64,000 nucleotides of DNA, taken from assembly GCA_963921425.1 (NCBI GenBank), contig OY992838.1, positions 3,534,001 through 3,598,000 of the forward strand, in the 5' to 3' direction. Each line of letters opens with the position of its first letter. The stretch's first letter is position 1. A model generated the notes under the pieces. That model was given only the letters and a program-made list of their open reading frames with translations. It had not been told where the DNA came from and ran no database searches. This document shows, piece after piece, positions 1-11,687 of the stretch. Origin of the DNA: Dryas octopetala. Taxonomy: Eukaryota; Streptophyta; Magnoliopsida; Rosales; Rosaceae. The position numbers and the translations under genes are program-made.

Positions 1-148
1 GTGTCATTACTTTATTAGACAAAGTTTTTTTTTTTCTTTTTTGGGTTTTTTTTTTTATTTTTTAGTATCCAATGTATGAATGTCATGTAAGTTGCCACAT
101 AAAGTGGTATAAAATTATGGTATAAAAATGTGGTATATGTAGCACTAT
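1..148. mobile_element. MITE-like repeat, left-truncated by the window edge
   Basis: This stretch aligns in direct orientation with about 55919-56058: both run from GTGTCATTAC through CCAATGTATGAATG to TGGTATAAAAATGTGGTA. The more complete copy, from about 55868, has inverted ends (AATGCTAG...CCCACATTTT against the reverse of its right end), so this is probably the right three quarters of the same short non-autonomous element. No coding potential is seen. Confidence 0.6.
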
Positions 149-1106
149 TGAAATAATAATTAAAGTTTAAATACTAAATATAAAAAAATAAAAAAAACCC
201 TTCAAATTAAATAAAAAAAACCGCCCACAATGCGCAATCAGGGGGATTACAGCGCACAAACACAGCTAGGATGCGTGACTTTCTGGTGAGAGACCCAAAG
301 ACCAACTGGAAGTCGACACGTAAGTGTTCTGAAAGGAAAAGATACGACAGGTGTAGGGTGGGATTGGATTCTGTTACTTCTGATATTTTGTTTCCTGCGT
401 TTCCAGAACATTCGCTTGTCATCTTTCGTCTTTGAGAGGAGTGAGAGTTTGAGGGGCGCACATGCATGTTGTTTGAAGTTACCATAATGCCCTTCACCCA
501 TATGGACCTCATGTGGTGTGCCATTTTTTTATGTTTCATTAATGATGATTATGATTGTCTGTATAGAAAATAATGGAATGTGACACACAGATTGGGTTTG
601 AAATCCATTAATGCCTTTCAAGGCGGTTCAATATCTTCCTCCATGCCGTGCGCCAGTTGGTAATGGGTTCTAATGTTGTATGTCCCAACATATTCTTTAT
701 GTGGTCAAATCAAAATAAAGGGTTGGGGGCATAATGCTTGGTGCAACATCAATCAATATTTGTTATGGCCAACAGCAAAATGGGCCGGCCAGCTCAATTC
801 AGATGTAAAAACAGTCAGAAAAATGATACTCAAATATATTCTATTATTATTATCATTCCAATCTCAATACAAAAATGTGAATATAATGCAATCTAAATTG
901 GGTGATACTTCTCTGTACATCTAATACTGTTCTGGATCCTGAACAGTGGATTTTGCCAAAGAGTTCATCCAGTAATAAGTATACAAGTGAAACCCCAACT
1001 AGTAATATTACAACTGAGGGTAAAAATTTATGATACCAATTAATGCACAAAGCTAAGAGTGAGTTTTGCATGCCTCCAGTGTACTCAGTGTTATCCTTGT
1101 CCACTG
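149..1106. other. intergenic, no gene recognised
   Basis: AT-rich sequence downstream of the GT14 gene. Open frames here are short, unlike any family I know and not supported by splice signals. The last 100-200 bases probably include the 3' UTR of the gene on the minus strand. Confidence 0.5.
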
Positions 1107-3413
1107 TTAGAAGCCCAAAAACTTTGGTGCTAAATGTAACAAAGGTTCCAGTGAACTTGGAGCAAATTTTCTGGCAAAAAGAAAGCAGATTGTAGAGTTT
1201 CGGTTATTGTAAATGCAGCGATGACCCTCAAGCATTCTCTTGAAAAATTCCTCAGTAATATCTGATCTTCCAAAGGTAGCTGGGTGAGGTCCACCCCTTG
1301 ACCAATCCACCCAAGTGATGCTTCTATTTGCTAATAAATTCCCAGCTTGGATGGTTAGCATGGTGGGGAAATAGTGCTCATCAACGTAACATGCAGGTCT
1401 ACAGAATTCTTCAAACTTTGGGTAAAATGTTGTATCTTCAACAATGCTGAGGGCCAGCTTCCGGTTAACTTCAAACCACTGGGATCCCTTGCGCCACTGG
1501 GTAAGCTTAACTTCAGGTGCCATGTTAGCATTATAGCGTCCTCTCCCAAATGGCCCGGGGTCATCAAATGCACCCATGTAGCTGTACTTGGATTTCATTA
1601 CGTAGTGGTAAATGACACTGAAGTTATAGAGAGGAATGCATGATTCAGAAAGAAGAATGAACCGTTCATTGGATATATCAAGCAATGCATTAGCAAGGAG
1701 TCTTCTCTCAGCATCACACATACTCATCCGTCCCCATTCAGCAACCTGCACAGGAGAAAAACCAAAAAATCTTCACCTATACATAAGAGGATATTGCATA
1801 GTATAACTCCAGGTCTGAGCAGCAAAGGCAAGGCCAAAACACCAACAAAGTTGTTAAGTAGAAAGTAAAAACAAGCTGAAAATATACAGAATATTGTCAT
1901 GCATCTGAAAGAAGATATAAATAACTTTTATGTCGGGCAAAACAACAGAGCTCTCTACAAGCTTCAACTCTATCATCCAACATCCTTCACATATTAAACT
2001 TATTCTTTCTCATAACGTGAAGGCATATATCCATAACACTAAACACCAAAAACAGAAATATCATCTGGCTCAAAATAGAAATCTTAGATATTATGGTTGT
2101 CAATCATGAACAATCCTAAATCTTCTTTGTAAGGGTTGTCCCTGAGGTAAAGAATTGTGGCATGAGAGCAAGAGTTAGAGATGAATCAAGAATGTAGATA
2201 AACATTCTGAATATGTGAGGAGGTCCAGTGTGTCACCAAAGCAGTTATGCCTTGCATCAGCTGTTCCTCATGTATGAATGCATTTATGTATCTACGTTTT
2301 TCATATTATAAGCATAATTCTTGTAAAATAAACAATAGTCTCAACATCCAAAAGTTGGCAGCAAAATGGAATGGGCCTGGTGTGTGCTCACTTGCAAGGT
2401 TGTCAAATTCCTGGATAAAATAGTCAAATTCATTGATTCAGTGGAGTTTGCACCTCATATAACACTCTTGTCCTCCCCCAGAGATATCACTTTAATTCTC
2501 AGTACACGTCCCAAACATGATAAAATTGAAGTGCTCCTTTCTACCCAACACACACAAAGGCAGTTTAAGCCCTTTCTTTCATAATCACGCAAAATTACCA
2601 ACTCTTGGAAAGAACCATTCCGGATTTCATTTTGTTTTAAGCTTCACATACCCAACATACTTTTTTAAATGCAAGCAACCCAGGTGTGTGCTCACCACAG
2701 AGCATGTACAAGAAACTAAGATGTGCAGAAGTAAAAAAACAGAGAAACCCATGGTAGAGGAATAAATATTTAAGAATTTACAAAAAGCAAAAAAAAAAGA
2801 GCCATGAATTTTGTACTCATTACAGAATGTTAGTAGAACATGCAATCTCATAAAAGGATAAAATATAAGATAGATTGGTCCATACCTGGCTAGGAACATG
2901 TCTCCCATGAAAAACCGATGAAGGCTTAAAATGGGGCTGAAATGTTGGCAGTGAATGAATGTAGATTGAATAAAGTCCTTCATGTCCCTTCAGAAACCTC
3001 TCCCAAAGGGGTGCCAGCGGCATTGGCCCCTTAGTCAAGAACATAAATGCAATCTTTGGAACTCTCTTGAAAGGATACTTCTTTATTCTAGGCGCAAAAG
3101 AAGCCCTCCACAATAGTTCTTTATCATTCATAGTATGGATCAGATTTGATGGCGGCCTAATCCATCGATCCAAACTACTTGGTTCCTCAGAGCATGGCTG
3201 GAAAGAGGACGTGACCGTTGTCCTCACGGTACTGATTCCAAAATGCCGAATCGTGTATATGCTAATGACTGAGAAAGTAATGCAGAAAGCCAAAAACAGC
3301 ACAAATAACTGAAGTAGTCTAACCGGCAACGCCTTAGTTTGGTTTGCTCTGCTAGTAACTCCGGGGTCCTTGCCTTCCTCTAATGGCACAACCCTTGATT
3401 GCATGGTTTGCAT
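1107..3413 (-). CDS. Core-2/I-branching (GT14, DUF266) glycosyltransferase
   Basis: Two coding exons, 3413-2886 and 1745-1107, joined through a 1140-bp GT-AG intron in phase 0, give 388 residues. The start is the first of two in-frame ATGs three codons apart. Residues 33-55 form one hydrophobic membrane segment after a short basic N-terminus, the type II topology of Golgi glycosyltransferases. The lumenal part begins with the KIAFMFLTKGPMPLAPLWERF block and continues in exon 2 with VAEWG, the SESCIPLYNF block and ITWVDWSRGGPHP, all typical of plant DUF266 proteins. The family is related to animal beta-1,6-N-acetylglucosaminyltransferases. Some plant members are linked to wall or arabinogalactan glycosylation, but the substrate of this one cannot be read from sequence. 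Length is normal and I see no damage. Confidence 0.93.
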
Positions 3414-4060
3414 CTTGGTAAAACACTAAAACTACAACGCCACAATCAACTATAGCTATTCTGATTTCTACAAAGTACCTCGTCTCAAAATTTTTGACAC
3501 CTAACTTTTCTCCAACAAGCAGAAAACCCAGAGTCCAAAATTGCAACTTGCATCAGTAACGATGAAGTGGAATCGAATTTATCCATATCGAATTACGAAT
3601 CACACAGCTTTCTTCAAAATTTCAATCCCACTAAATAAAAACAAACCGTGGACAGATCTGAAAAGTGAAAACTAATACTACAGTACTCTGAATCTACTTT
3701 GAACACATATTGCACAAAAATCCAAACTTTAGCACATGGGTTTGTAATAACCCGAGCTTATATCAAGAATCTAAGCAAAGATGGGATAAATTTGGATGAA
3801 ACAAGAGTGACATACCATGTGACTTTAATGGTTGAACGCTAAGTTGATGAACATGAAAATACGTATTGGATCCTTCTACTTCAGTGCTTGAATTGCGCCA
3901 AAAACTACGGGAAGTGGTGACTTGGATGATCAATATGAGAGGGGGAGGTCACGCAGAGGAGACTTTGGAGACACAAACAAAAGAAGGTGCCGTGACCGAT
4001 ACTGAGAGTGTGGAAGAGCTGGGGAGTCTTGAGTGCGCGAGTTTATATGTGTGGGATTTG
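3414..4060 (-). promoter_or_regulatory. 5' leader and core promoter of the GT14 gene
   Basis: A TATA-box match (ACATATAAAC on the minus strand) lies at 4041-4050, which would put the transcription start near 4010 and leave a leader of about 600 bases, possibly with an intron. The start site and leader splicing are inferred; no protein-coding exon was recognised here. Confidence 0.4.
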
Positions 4061-4412
4061 ACAATTTTAAGGGAATGATGATCTGGTGGCTAAAAAAAAA
4101 AGGGGATGATGATCCGCTGGCCAAACAAAAATAGCGGATGATGATCTAGCGGAAGGTCCCAGAATGTTTCTCACTCACACGACGCGAGTGAGGGGATGAG
4201 GGGATTGGCTTTGTCGGTGGGTCTCTTACTCCGTGGATTGCTACGGAAATTCAAGTCAAAATAATGATAACATACCAGATTTGTGGGTCAAATTTGTATC
4301 TTTTTTTTTGGTCTGGGGTCAAATTTGTACGTAAATGTTTATATGTGCAAATATTTTATTTGTTAAGAATGAATGAGCCTCATAATAAATATAAGAAATT
4401 TTTTTTTAATAA

Positions 4413-4832
4413 TATACTATACAAGAATGTTCTAAAATTAACTAGTTAGTAAGTTAATACAAAGCTAACCACCATGTTGGGCTCACCGCACAATGTAAAC
4501 TCAAAATCCGAACCGTCTATTTTTTAGGCTATATTTCAAAGATCATCCCTATAAAAAATCTCCAAATTTGGATATCATTTAGTCATTTGATTATAACAAC
4601 AACTATTTATATGCTTTTATCGAAAACACTGACTGTCTATTTATTTGATCTCAATTAGATGACTAAATGATTTCCGATTTAATTGATTTTTTGTAATGAT
4701 GATCTTTGAAGTATAACCTAAATAATTGACGGTTCGGATTATGAGATTAGTTATGTAGTGGTCCCAAAAGCATGGTTAGTTTCGTATTAACTTGCTAACT
4801 AGTTAATTTTAGAGCACTCCTCGTATACTATA
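4413..4832. mobile_element. MITE with long terminal inverted repeats (~420 bp)
   Basis: The two ends are near-perfect reverse complements. The left arm, about 4413-4480, reads CTAAAATTAACTAGTTAG, AAGTTAATAC and then GCTAACCA; the right arm, about 4765-4832, reads TGGTTAG, GTATTAACTTGCTAACTAG and TTAATTTTAG. Inner segments also pair: ATCATTTAGTCAT near 4567 with ATGACTAAATGAT near 4660, and AAAATCCGAACCGTC near 4503 with GACGGTTCGGATTA near 4728. There is no ORF. The target-site duplication is unclear, possibly TA. Confidence 0.75.
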
Positions 4833-5742
4833 CTTGTTTTAAGTAAAGTTGTAAAACTACAACACAACATCATAGTATTGAATTATTAACGCACTATACA
4901 CGTGATGTGATATGAGTATATGATATGACTATCTATTTAAGACTTTTTCAATTTATATATAAATATGGGTGAGGTACAGAATCCCGGGAAAAACAAACAC
5001 AGCCTCAGGCCCTCACCTAGTTGTTGATTTTGAATTGGCCACAACCTCAGTTACTTGACAGTAGGGTGAGAGATGAATTAGCAGACCAGATTGGTCCATC
5101 ATCCATGGAATGCTGTGACAGATGAATTTTCAAAATAATCGTAGCTGTATTTTACATATCGGGTTTCAAATCCAGGTGAGATTCCATTGTCTACTTGTAT
5201 GCAATGGAACTGTTAAATACATTCAGTACCAAGAATCCAGGGAACTTTCCATTTAATAATTCTCTAGCCATTACTCAAACCGAGGCAAACAGCTTTGTTC
5301 AGCAAATCTAAAATGGTTTGAATAATCATTGGCTCATTCAACTACTGGGGACTTTCCCAGTCTTCACAATTGGATTCCAAGTGCTTGTCATATTGTCATA
5401 TAACGGCCACCAAAAGCCTCGGGTTAAGATTGTTAGGTGGGATTCCATTTCACCAAACCAAATAAGTCAAAAAAGAGAGAAAAAAGAGAGCAAAAGAGAG
5501 CCATATGTTGTCCAACCTATGGATTCATTTTGAACATGTAACATCATAGCATATCCATAACACTAGCTCTATGATAGGATACTAGGCTAAAGTTGAAAAT
5601 TAACAATGAACTACAACAGACAGATTTCTGCTCAAACACATGAAACAGTCAAGATGTTTTGTATCTTATTCACAACGGAATAGTTAGCTTCGCATGCCAG
5701 ACTCTATATACCACAACATGTTTCATCTACCAGTGTACCACT
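4833..5742. other. intergenic, no gene recognised
   Basis: AT-rich spacer between the MITE and the stop codon of the DUF866 gene. The right end should carry that gene's 3' UTR. No recognisable coding, RNA or repeat structure is seen. Confidence 0.45.
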
Positions 5743-7699
5743 CTACTTCACCACATTAAAAGTGGCACGGAGATTGGAAATCATAACTGGGCACTCTCCC
5801 TTCTCATCATATTCAACAAACTCCCCTCCCGACAAGTCAACGTCTTCAAATTTTGTCCCCTCCAGCTACAGAAATGAAAACAAGTTTAAGTTACAGTTAT
5901 GTATGTATAATAATAATAAGTGGAACTTCCAAAAATGAAACTACTAATAAGTAAAACTCCCAAAATGAAACCATTCGTCTATTTTCAAAATTCCAGAGAT
6001 ATAGAATACATGGATTCACTTGACTGGGACCCTAAGAAATTGTTTTTCCCTACGTTTTGTTCCAACTTCCGTTATCAATTTAATTTTCAATATAATCTCC
6101 TTGTGCTGGTGCATGAAGATAGGTGGGCATGACAAGCCTCCCGGATAAGGTGAATAGTAAAACTGAGTTGACATTTGGTGGCACCTTCTCTGGTCCAATC
6201 AACGTGGTAGGTTTACATTGTTAAATCTACTCTACAAGACAACTATGTTATTTGGGATGTTCGTACCCATAAGAAAAAAATATCCAAATACTGATAAGCT
6301 GAGGGCATATTCTTTTAGCCCAGCAAATGAAAATCAACTTCAATTATAATGCCTATTGCAACTGAAGGTGCAACCACATTATAAAATAGGAAATGCAATG
6401 CTTATAAGTACAAGCAAGGAGAAGGAATAAGAAGACAAGAAACGAATAAATAATCATAGTAATTACTTAGATGTGGTGCTTAGGATTGATCACTCAATTA
6501 TGATTTCTAAGGGCATTCAGCTCAAAGTTCAAACAAAAGTCATTTGCCAGCCATAAGTACAATGAAAAAGTTATAATATTCCATGTTCAATATACTAGGA
6601 AGTGGCTGAGTGAAGAGGACAACTTACAGATTCAACCTTCCATCCACCAGCAAAAACATAGTCCACAGGCTCATAACCCCTGCACTCAAACAACATCAAG
6701 GGAGAAAACTTCCCTGCTTCACTTGTTTCCTGGGTCAGTGGTTTACCACGACCTGGGATCATCGTCACAGTTCCATCCCTCCCACAGAACTTGCACTACA
6801 AGGGGAAAAGACGCAAATCACTACACATCTACGGCAAAGCTTAACCATAAAATATTTCTTTAAGGACACATGAAGGAAGAAACCCGATATTCATTGACCA
6901 AAGTCATGCAATAGTGTGACAATATAACCACCAAAGTTGATAGAATTTCTCATATTTCACAAAAGAATTGGAACCAGACCTACCTCAAATCCCAGTAACA
7001 AAAATGTATAGGTCAGAAAAATGTTGGAACCCACATATAGAAACTACAAAGAAAAATGTTAAAACCCACATATGCAAACTTTAACCAACAACCCAGAGGA
7101 AGAAATCATATCGATTTGATTACAAGAGAAGAGAAAAGAAATCTTGATTAAAAAAAGAATTTAGAACAACAGGAAACACAAGAACCATAGCTCTTCTGTT
7201 CCTTTCCTTCAATTTTCTCAGAAACCCAATACATTAATAACCTCTTTGCTTATAAAACTCATTGTGTAATTAGTACAGAGAGAAAGAAAGAGGAAGATTA
7301 CCTTCTGACTCAGATTGGTGGTTCCTTTGCCAACTGCAAGAGGAACAGTCTCGCTCAATGTCACAGAGGTTTCTCTCTGGGTAAGCTCTCCACATCTCCC
7401 ACATTTCATCTACAAAATTAGAAAAATTATAACTACCAATTGTTTTAAAACAAATAATAAAATCGCGTTAATAACTATAAGTTCAGGAGATTGAGTGACG
7501 AAGAGCGACATCAATTTTAAGCTACAAACCCTAGAAAATGTTAACAGCAATTGTAAAAGGAATTGCAGTAGAGGCTAAAACTTGACGAAGTGCAAACCTT
7601 GAAGAGATAGGAGAAGTTGGGGTCGTCGCAGCCGCCCTGGGGCTGAAGGTTCGTGAGGTTCTCGAGGTCCGCGGTGATCTCCAGCAAATAGTTCACCAT
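5743..7699 (-). CDS. DUF866 / CXXC zinc-binding protein (CZIB, C1orf123 family)
   Basis: Four exons, 7699-7598, 7409-7302, 6795-6628 and 5865-5743, all phase 0 with GT-AG introns, give 166 residues; the family is usually about 160. The N-terminus ADLENLTNLQPQGG is the family opening. Zinc ligands are two CxxC pairs, CGRC early in exon 2 (residues 37-40) and CKFC at the start of exon 3 (residues 71-74). LMLFECRGYEPVDY and EGTKFEDVDLSGGEFVEYDE are further family signatures. An in-frame ATG eight codons upstream (7723) is possible but gives an N-terminus unlike the family. The protein is an intracellular zinc-binding protein conserved across eukaryotes; its biochemical role is not settled. Confidence 0.93.
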
Positions 7700-8768
7700 T
7701 TTTCCGATTAGCGTTACTCTCAAGCTACTCTGTGTGTGTGTGTGTGTGTCTCACTGTGTGGCAGAGTAGCAGTAAGTAAATAGCCTAAATAGTAAAGGTC
7801 CGAAACGACATGGATCGCGGATAGTAAACGCTATTGGTTTGACTCGCTAAACGTCGTCGTTTCTTTACAAACGACTTGGGATTTCTGCTATCTTCGATTT
7901 TAGATTACAACTCAAATGGTGTCTTTGGGAATAATCCCTAGCCCACTAACGCAAACCTAAGAAAAACATTGATCCAAAATTAACGATACAGAGAAATTAT
8001 CAATGTGATTAGGCTACGTCTAGGCTCTTCAATTCACTGTTTTACTTTGTAGTAAATCTCAATTACACCCAAAAGCTTATAAAAGTTTGTGTTAAATCAT
8101 TAATAGCTTTTCTTTTTGATGAAAATAAGTTGATAGTCGAACAAACTACAACAGGGCCGGGACGGGGATAGTGTGCTAACTAAACAATAATAATGGTAAA
8201 GAAATTATATTTTAAGATCACATTATATTACGTGACAAATAATATGTAAATTACTAACTGATCATAATAATTGATGTAATAAGTAAATCTCACCTACTAC
8301 GTTGACTTTACCACATTGAGTCATTGACTAAAGTCTAATGTGATCAACAATACACCAACTTAATAGTTGATATTCATCGGCAAAAGAATGTGGCAGGGTT
8401 TATGATTCTAAGGACTTCCTCACTACCATTTTGCATTTACACACTGCAATTCAAATATTGAAAAAATAAAAAAATGAAGTTGGCAACTTGGCATGATTGG
8501 AAGGTGAATCATGCAAATTTTACAGATGTGTAGGTTGCAGAAATAGTTTGAATGTCTGCTTAATAATGTAATCTGAAACATATGCTGCATATTGTGGAGG
8601 CATTGTGTCCTTAAGTAGATACAACATACTTCTTAACCCATCCCAGATATTGAAAGGAAGCTAATCAATTTCCATTTTCATGATTTTGGGTCTTTGCTCA
8701 AATACTATAATATAGCAAGTACCATGAGACTTAGTATAATGATATCAATTTTAGTTAATTAACTAAAA
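7700..8768. other. divergent intergenic region (DUF866 / neprosin 1)
   Basis: About 1.07 kb separates the two divergent starts. A (TG)n tract of about 20 bases sits at 7731-7750, just upstream of the DUF866 start and probably in its leader. No other repeat or gene was recognised. An ACTATAATATAG stretch near 8703 is a weak TATA candidate for the rightward gene. Confidence 0.45.
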
Positions 8769-10889
8769 ATGGGGAAAAGGTTTTGTTGTGGTGAACTGAG
8801 ATTCAGGGAGGTGGTAATTCTACTGGGAGTGGCCCTAATTGGATGTGGGGTACTTGTGGAGGGTAAAAACTTGTTCTCTAAACAGAAGATTTTGGAAGTT
8901 GAAAGAAAACTAAGCCAACTCAGAAGGCATGCAGTTAAAAGCATTCAGGTATGGCTCATAAATTTTCATCATAACTCTTTTCATGTATTAATTTTACTCA
9001 ATTCTTAGACGGTATAAGTGTCACTGAACTGAAGTGACAAAAACAAAGAGTACTCCCTAACTCTATGATTGCCCTTCAGAGTGACAATGGTGATATCATT
9101 GACTGCATTGACATTTACAAGCAGCCAGCTTTTGATCATCCTGCTCTCAAGAACCACACCATCCAGGTCTGCCTTCTGTTCATTCTTTTCGGAATAAAAA
9201 AAAAGTTTACGAGTCTAAAAACAAATATAACGGTTCACAAATCTATACCCTAGTAAAAAAGTGAACGCATAAATATTCAATGGTTAAAAATGTGTTTATT
9301 ATTGAATTTCCCCATAACTATGAGTCTAATTCTTCAGATGGCACCTACTTATGACCCAACAAAGGAGATAAAGACAATGACAAAACTAGAAAGACTGAAG
9401 AAAAGAAATGAACAACCTTCCATGATGGTGACACAACCATGGAAGAAAAGTGGAAGCTGTCCTCAGGGAACAATCCCAATCCGAAGAATCCGAAAAAAGG
9501 ACCTGCTCAGAGCTAGCTCAGTTGAGGACTATGGAAGAAAGAAGCCGGCCTCATTTTCTCATCATGTTGCAGCACAGTCTAGTGAGAAAAACACTGTGTA
9601 CCTTCAACAAGCAAACCACTCGGTACATTAATCAATTCCCACTTTGGTTAATTACAAATTCTCATACTACATGCTCTGCTTAAGTCTGATAATCACTTGG
9701 TGTGAATTAATTATGTGAATGACAGAAGGCAATATTGCTTACAGAAGGGTACAGATATACAGGAGCCAAGGGAGATATCAAAGTTTGGAACCCTTATGTT
9801 GACTCTGATGATGATTACACTACTTCTCAAGTATGTCTTGTAAATGGTCCTTATTATGCCTTTGAGAGTGTGGAAGCTGGCTGGGCGGTATATTAAGCAC
9901 TAACCCTTTTCACATTCATCCAAATCAACACTTATTTTACATTTTATGTTCATGGCATACCTTCTAATCTGCAAAATTCTCAATCCCATCAGGTGAATCC
10001 GAGCGTATATGGGGACAAACAGACTCGATTTTTTGTATATTGGACGGTAAGCTGACATGAATCATGACTCATGACTTGGTTTTAATGCAGTTTTCCACTA
10101 CATTTAATATGATTTCTGATGTTTTCTGCAGGTTGATGGTTCAAAGAAAACAGGTTGCTTTGATCTTACTTGTCCTGGATTTGTTCAGATTAGCCATGAA
10201 ATTGCTCTTGGGGCTGCAATTTATCCAATCTCTACTCCCACAGGGCTTCCATATCAAATAATCGTTTACGTCTTCAAGGTTAGAAAATATGGACGTAAGA
10301 CAGACTAACATGTTATGCTATCAAACTGTAAATCTGGACCATGATTTTATTTTTTGGTCAAAATCTGGACCATGATGAGATGGACTTATGTTTGAACTGT
10401 GCAATTCGAATTTCTAGTCTGACAACATAACATTTGTCATATGCTATATATGCATTTGTTTGCTTATGATATCTTTGGAATTTCTTTCTGTTTTGGCTCC
10501 AAATATAGGATCCAGTAACAAGCAATTGGTGGGTGCAATATGGGGAGAGAGTTAACATCGGCTACTGGCCGCCGGAGCTATTTGTTGCACTGCGGTATCA
10601 CGCAGAAGGAGTTGAGTGGGGAGGTGAAGTTTATAGCTCAAGAGTGGGTACTACTCCCCACACTGCAACAGCCATGGGTAATGGAGAGTTTCCTGATTCC
10701 TATTGGGGGAATTCAGGTCAAATAAAAAGAATGCGAATACATGACAATTCACCTATGCTCAAAATCCCTGAATGGGTTGATCCTTTTTCGGATGAGTACA
10801 ACTGTTACGATGTTGAATATCTTTCAGATTATATTGAAGATCCTGAGTTCTACTATGGAGGGCCTGGAAAAAATCCCATGTGCCCTTAA
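8769..10889 (+). CDS. neprosin-domain protein 1 (DUF4409-DUF239), secreted
   Basis: Seven exons, 8769-8948, 9080-9166, 9338-9622, 9726-9887, 9993-10046, 10132-10278 and 10509-10889, all joined in phase 0, give 431 residues. An N-terminal hydrophobic stretch (about residues 15-32) is a signal peptide or anchor. Residues about 60-170 are the neprosin activation region, with HPALKNHTIQ and the hallmark [19 protein letters not shown]. The neprosin domain follows from residue 185 (GYRYTGAKGDIKVWNP) to the end (FYYGGPGKNPMCP). Neprosins are glutamic peptidases that cut after proline; E231 or E234 in ESVEAGW and E345 in WGGEVY are the candidate catalytic glutamates. Most plant members are uncharacterised, so peptidase activity is inferred. 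A tandem paralogue with the same intron map follows 0.8 kb downstream. Confidence 0.93.
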
Positions 10890-11687
10890 GCTAGCTAGGC
10901 TGTATGGTTTATGATGGCAGCAACAGAGCTGTAACAATGTTTCTTATGTTAACTAGGACCAAAAACAAAGGCTTACTTTCTTTCATTATAAAGAATTTAC
11001 ATTATGTTAATTTGACTCTTATGATTAGACTTGCGAATTTGTTTATGAGAAGGTTTATCTCATCAAGATCACGATGAATTTAAGTCTGTCGTATATATTA
11101 TGATATTGCTCTCAGAACATGCATGTGAGTCCCAAATTGCCTTAGCGAATGGAAACTCTCCAAGTAATTGGAAAAATTGTGCCTCAGTTGTCATATTCAA
11201 TTTTTTATTTTTACCAAGGTGGCATATTGAATTCTATCCAAATGTGGCACAATATGAATCCAGGTTGTAGAATCTGTCATTTCCAGGTTTCCAAATAAGT
11301 TGTTTTTGGCAGATAAGATCTACTCTGTGTGTATCATGTCATTGTCATATTTGATTTTAATGTGCAATGAACGCTATAACAAGCAAATGAAAAACGGTCT
11401 AGCTAGCATAGATTAAACTTCCATATGCACCAAGTTTCCAAGAGAGCTATTATGCCAAATGAAATTTCCATATACTACGGGAATTATATATAGAATTAAA
11501 TTGATGCATGGATGTGCATGAATTGGGTATTTGACATGTACGTGGCTGAAGACATTTGTATATGTACTTAATACATTGCCATCTTCTTCCTTATAAAACC
11601 AAGCACATTGTCATATGGTTTCTCAATCAAAATTTTGATTGTATCTCTCTGTGAGTAAGAGCCCAATCAGTGAGACAGAGAGAGAAG
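10890..11687 (+). promoter_or_regulatory. spacer and TATA box of neprosin 2
   Basis: This is an AT-rich spacer of 0.8 kb between the tandem neprosin genes. TTATAAAAC at 11591-11599 is a good TATA box about 95 bases before the neprosin 2 ATG, predicting a start near 11622 and a short leader. Nothing else was recognised. Confidence 0.5.
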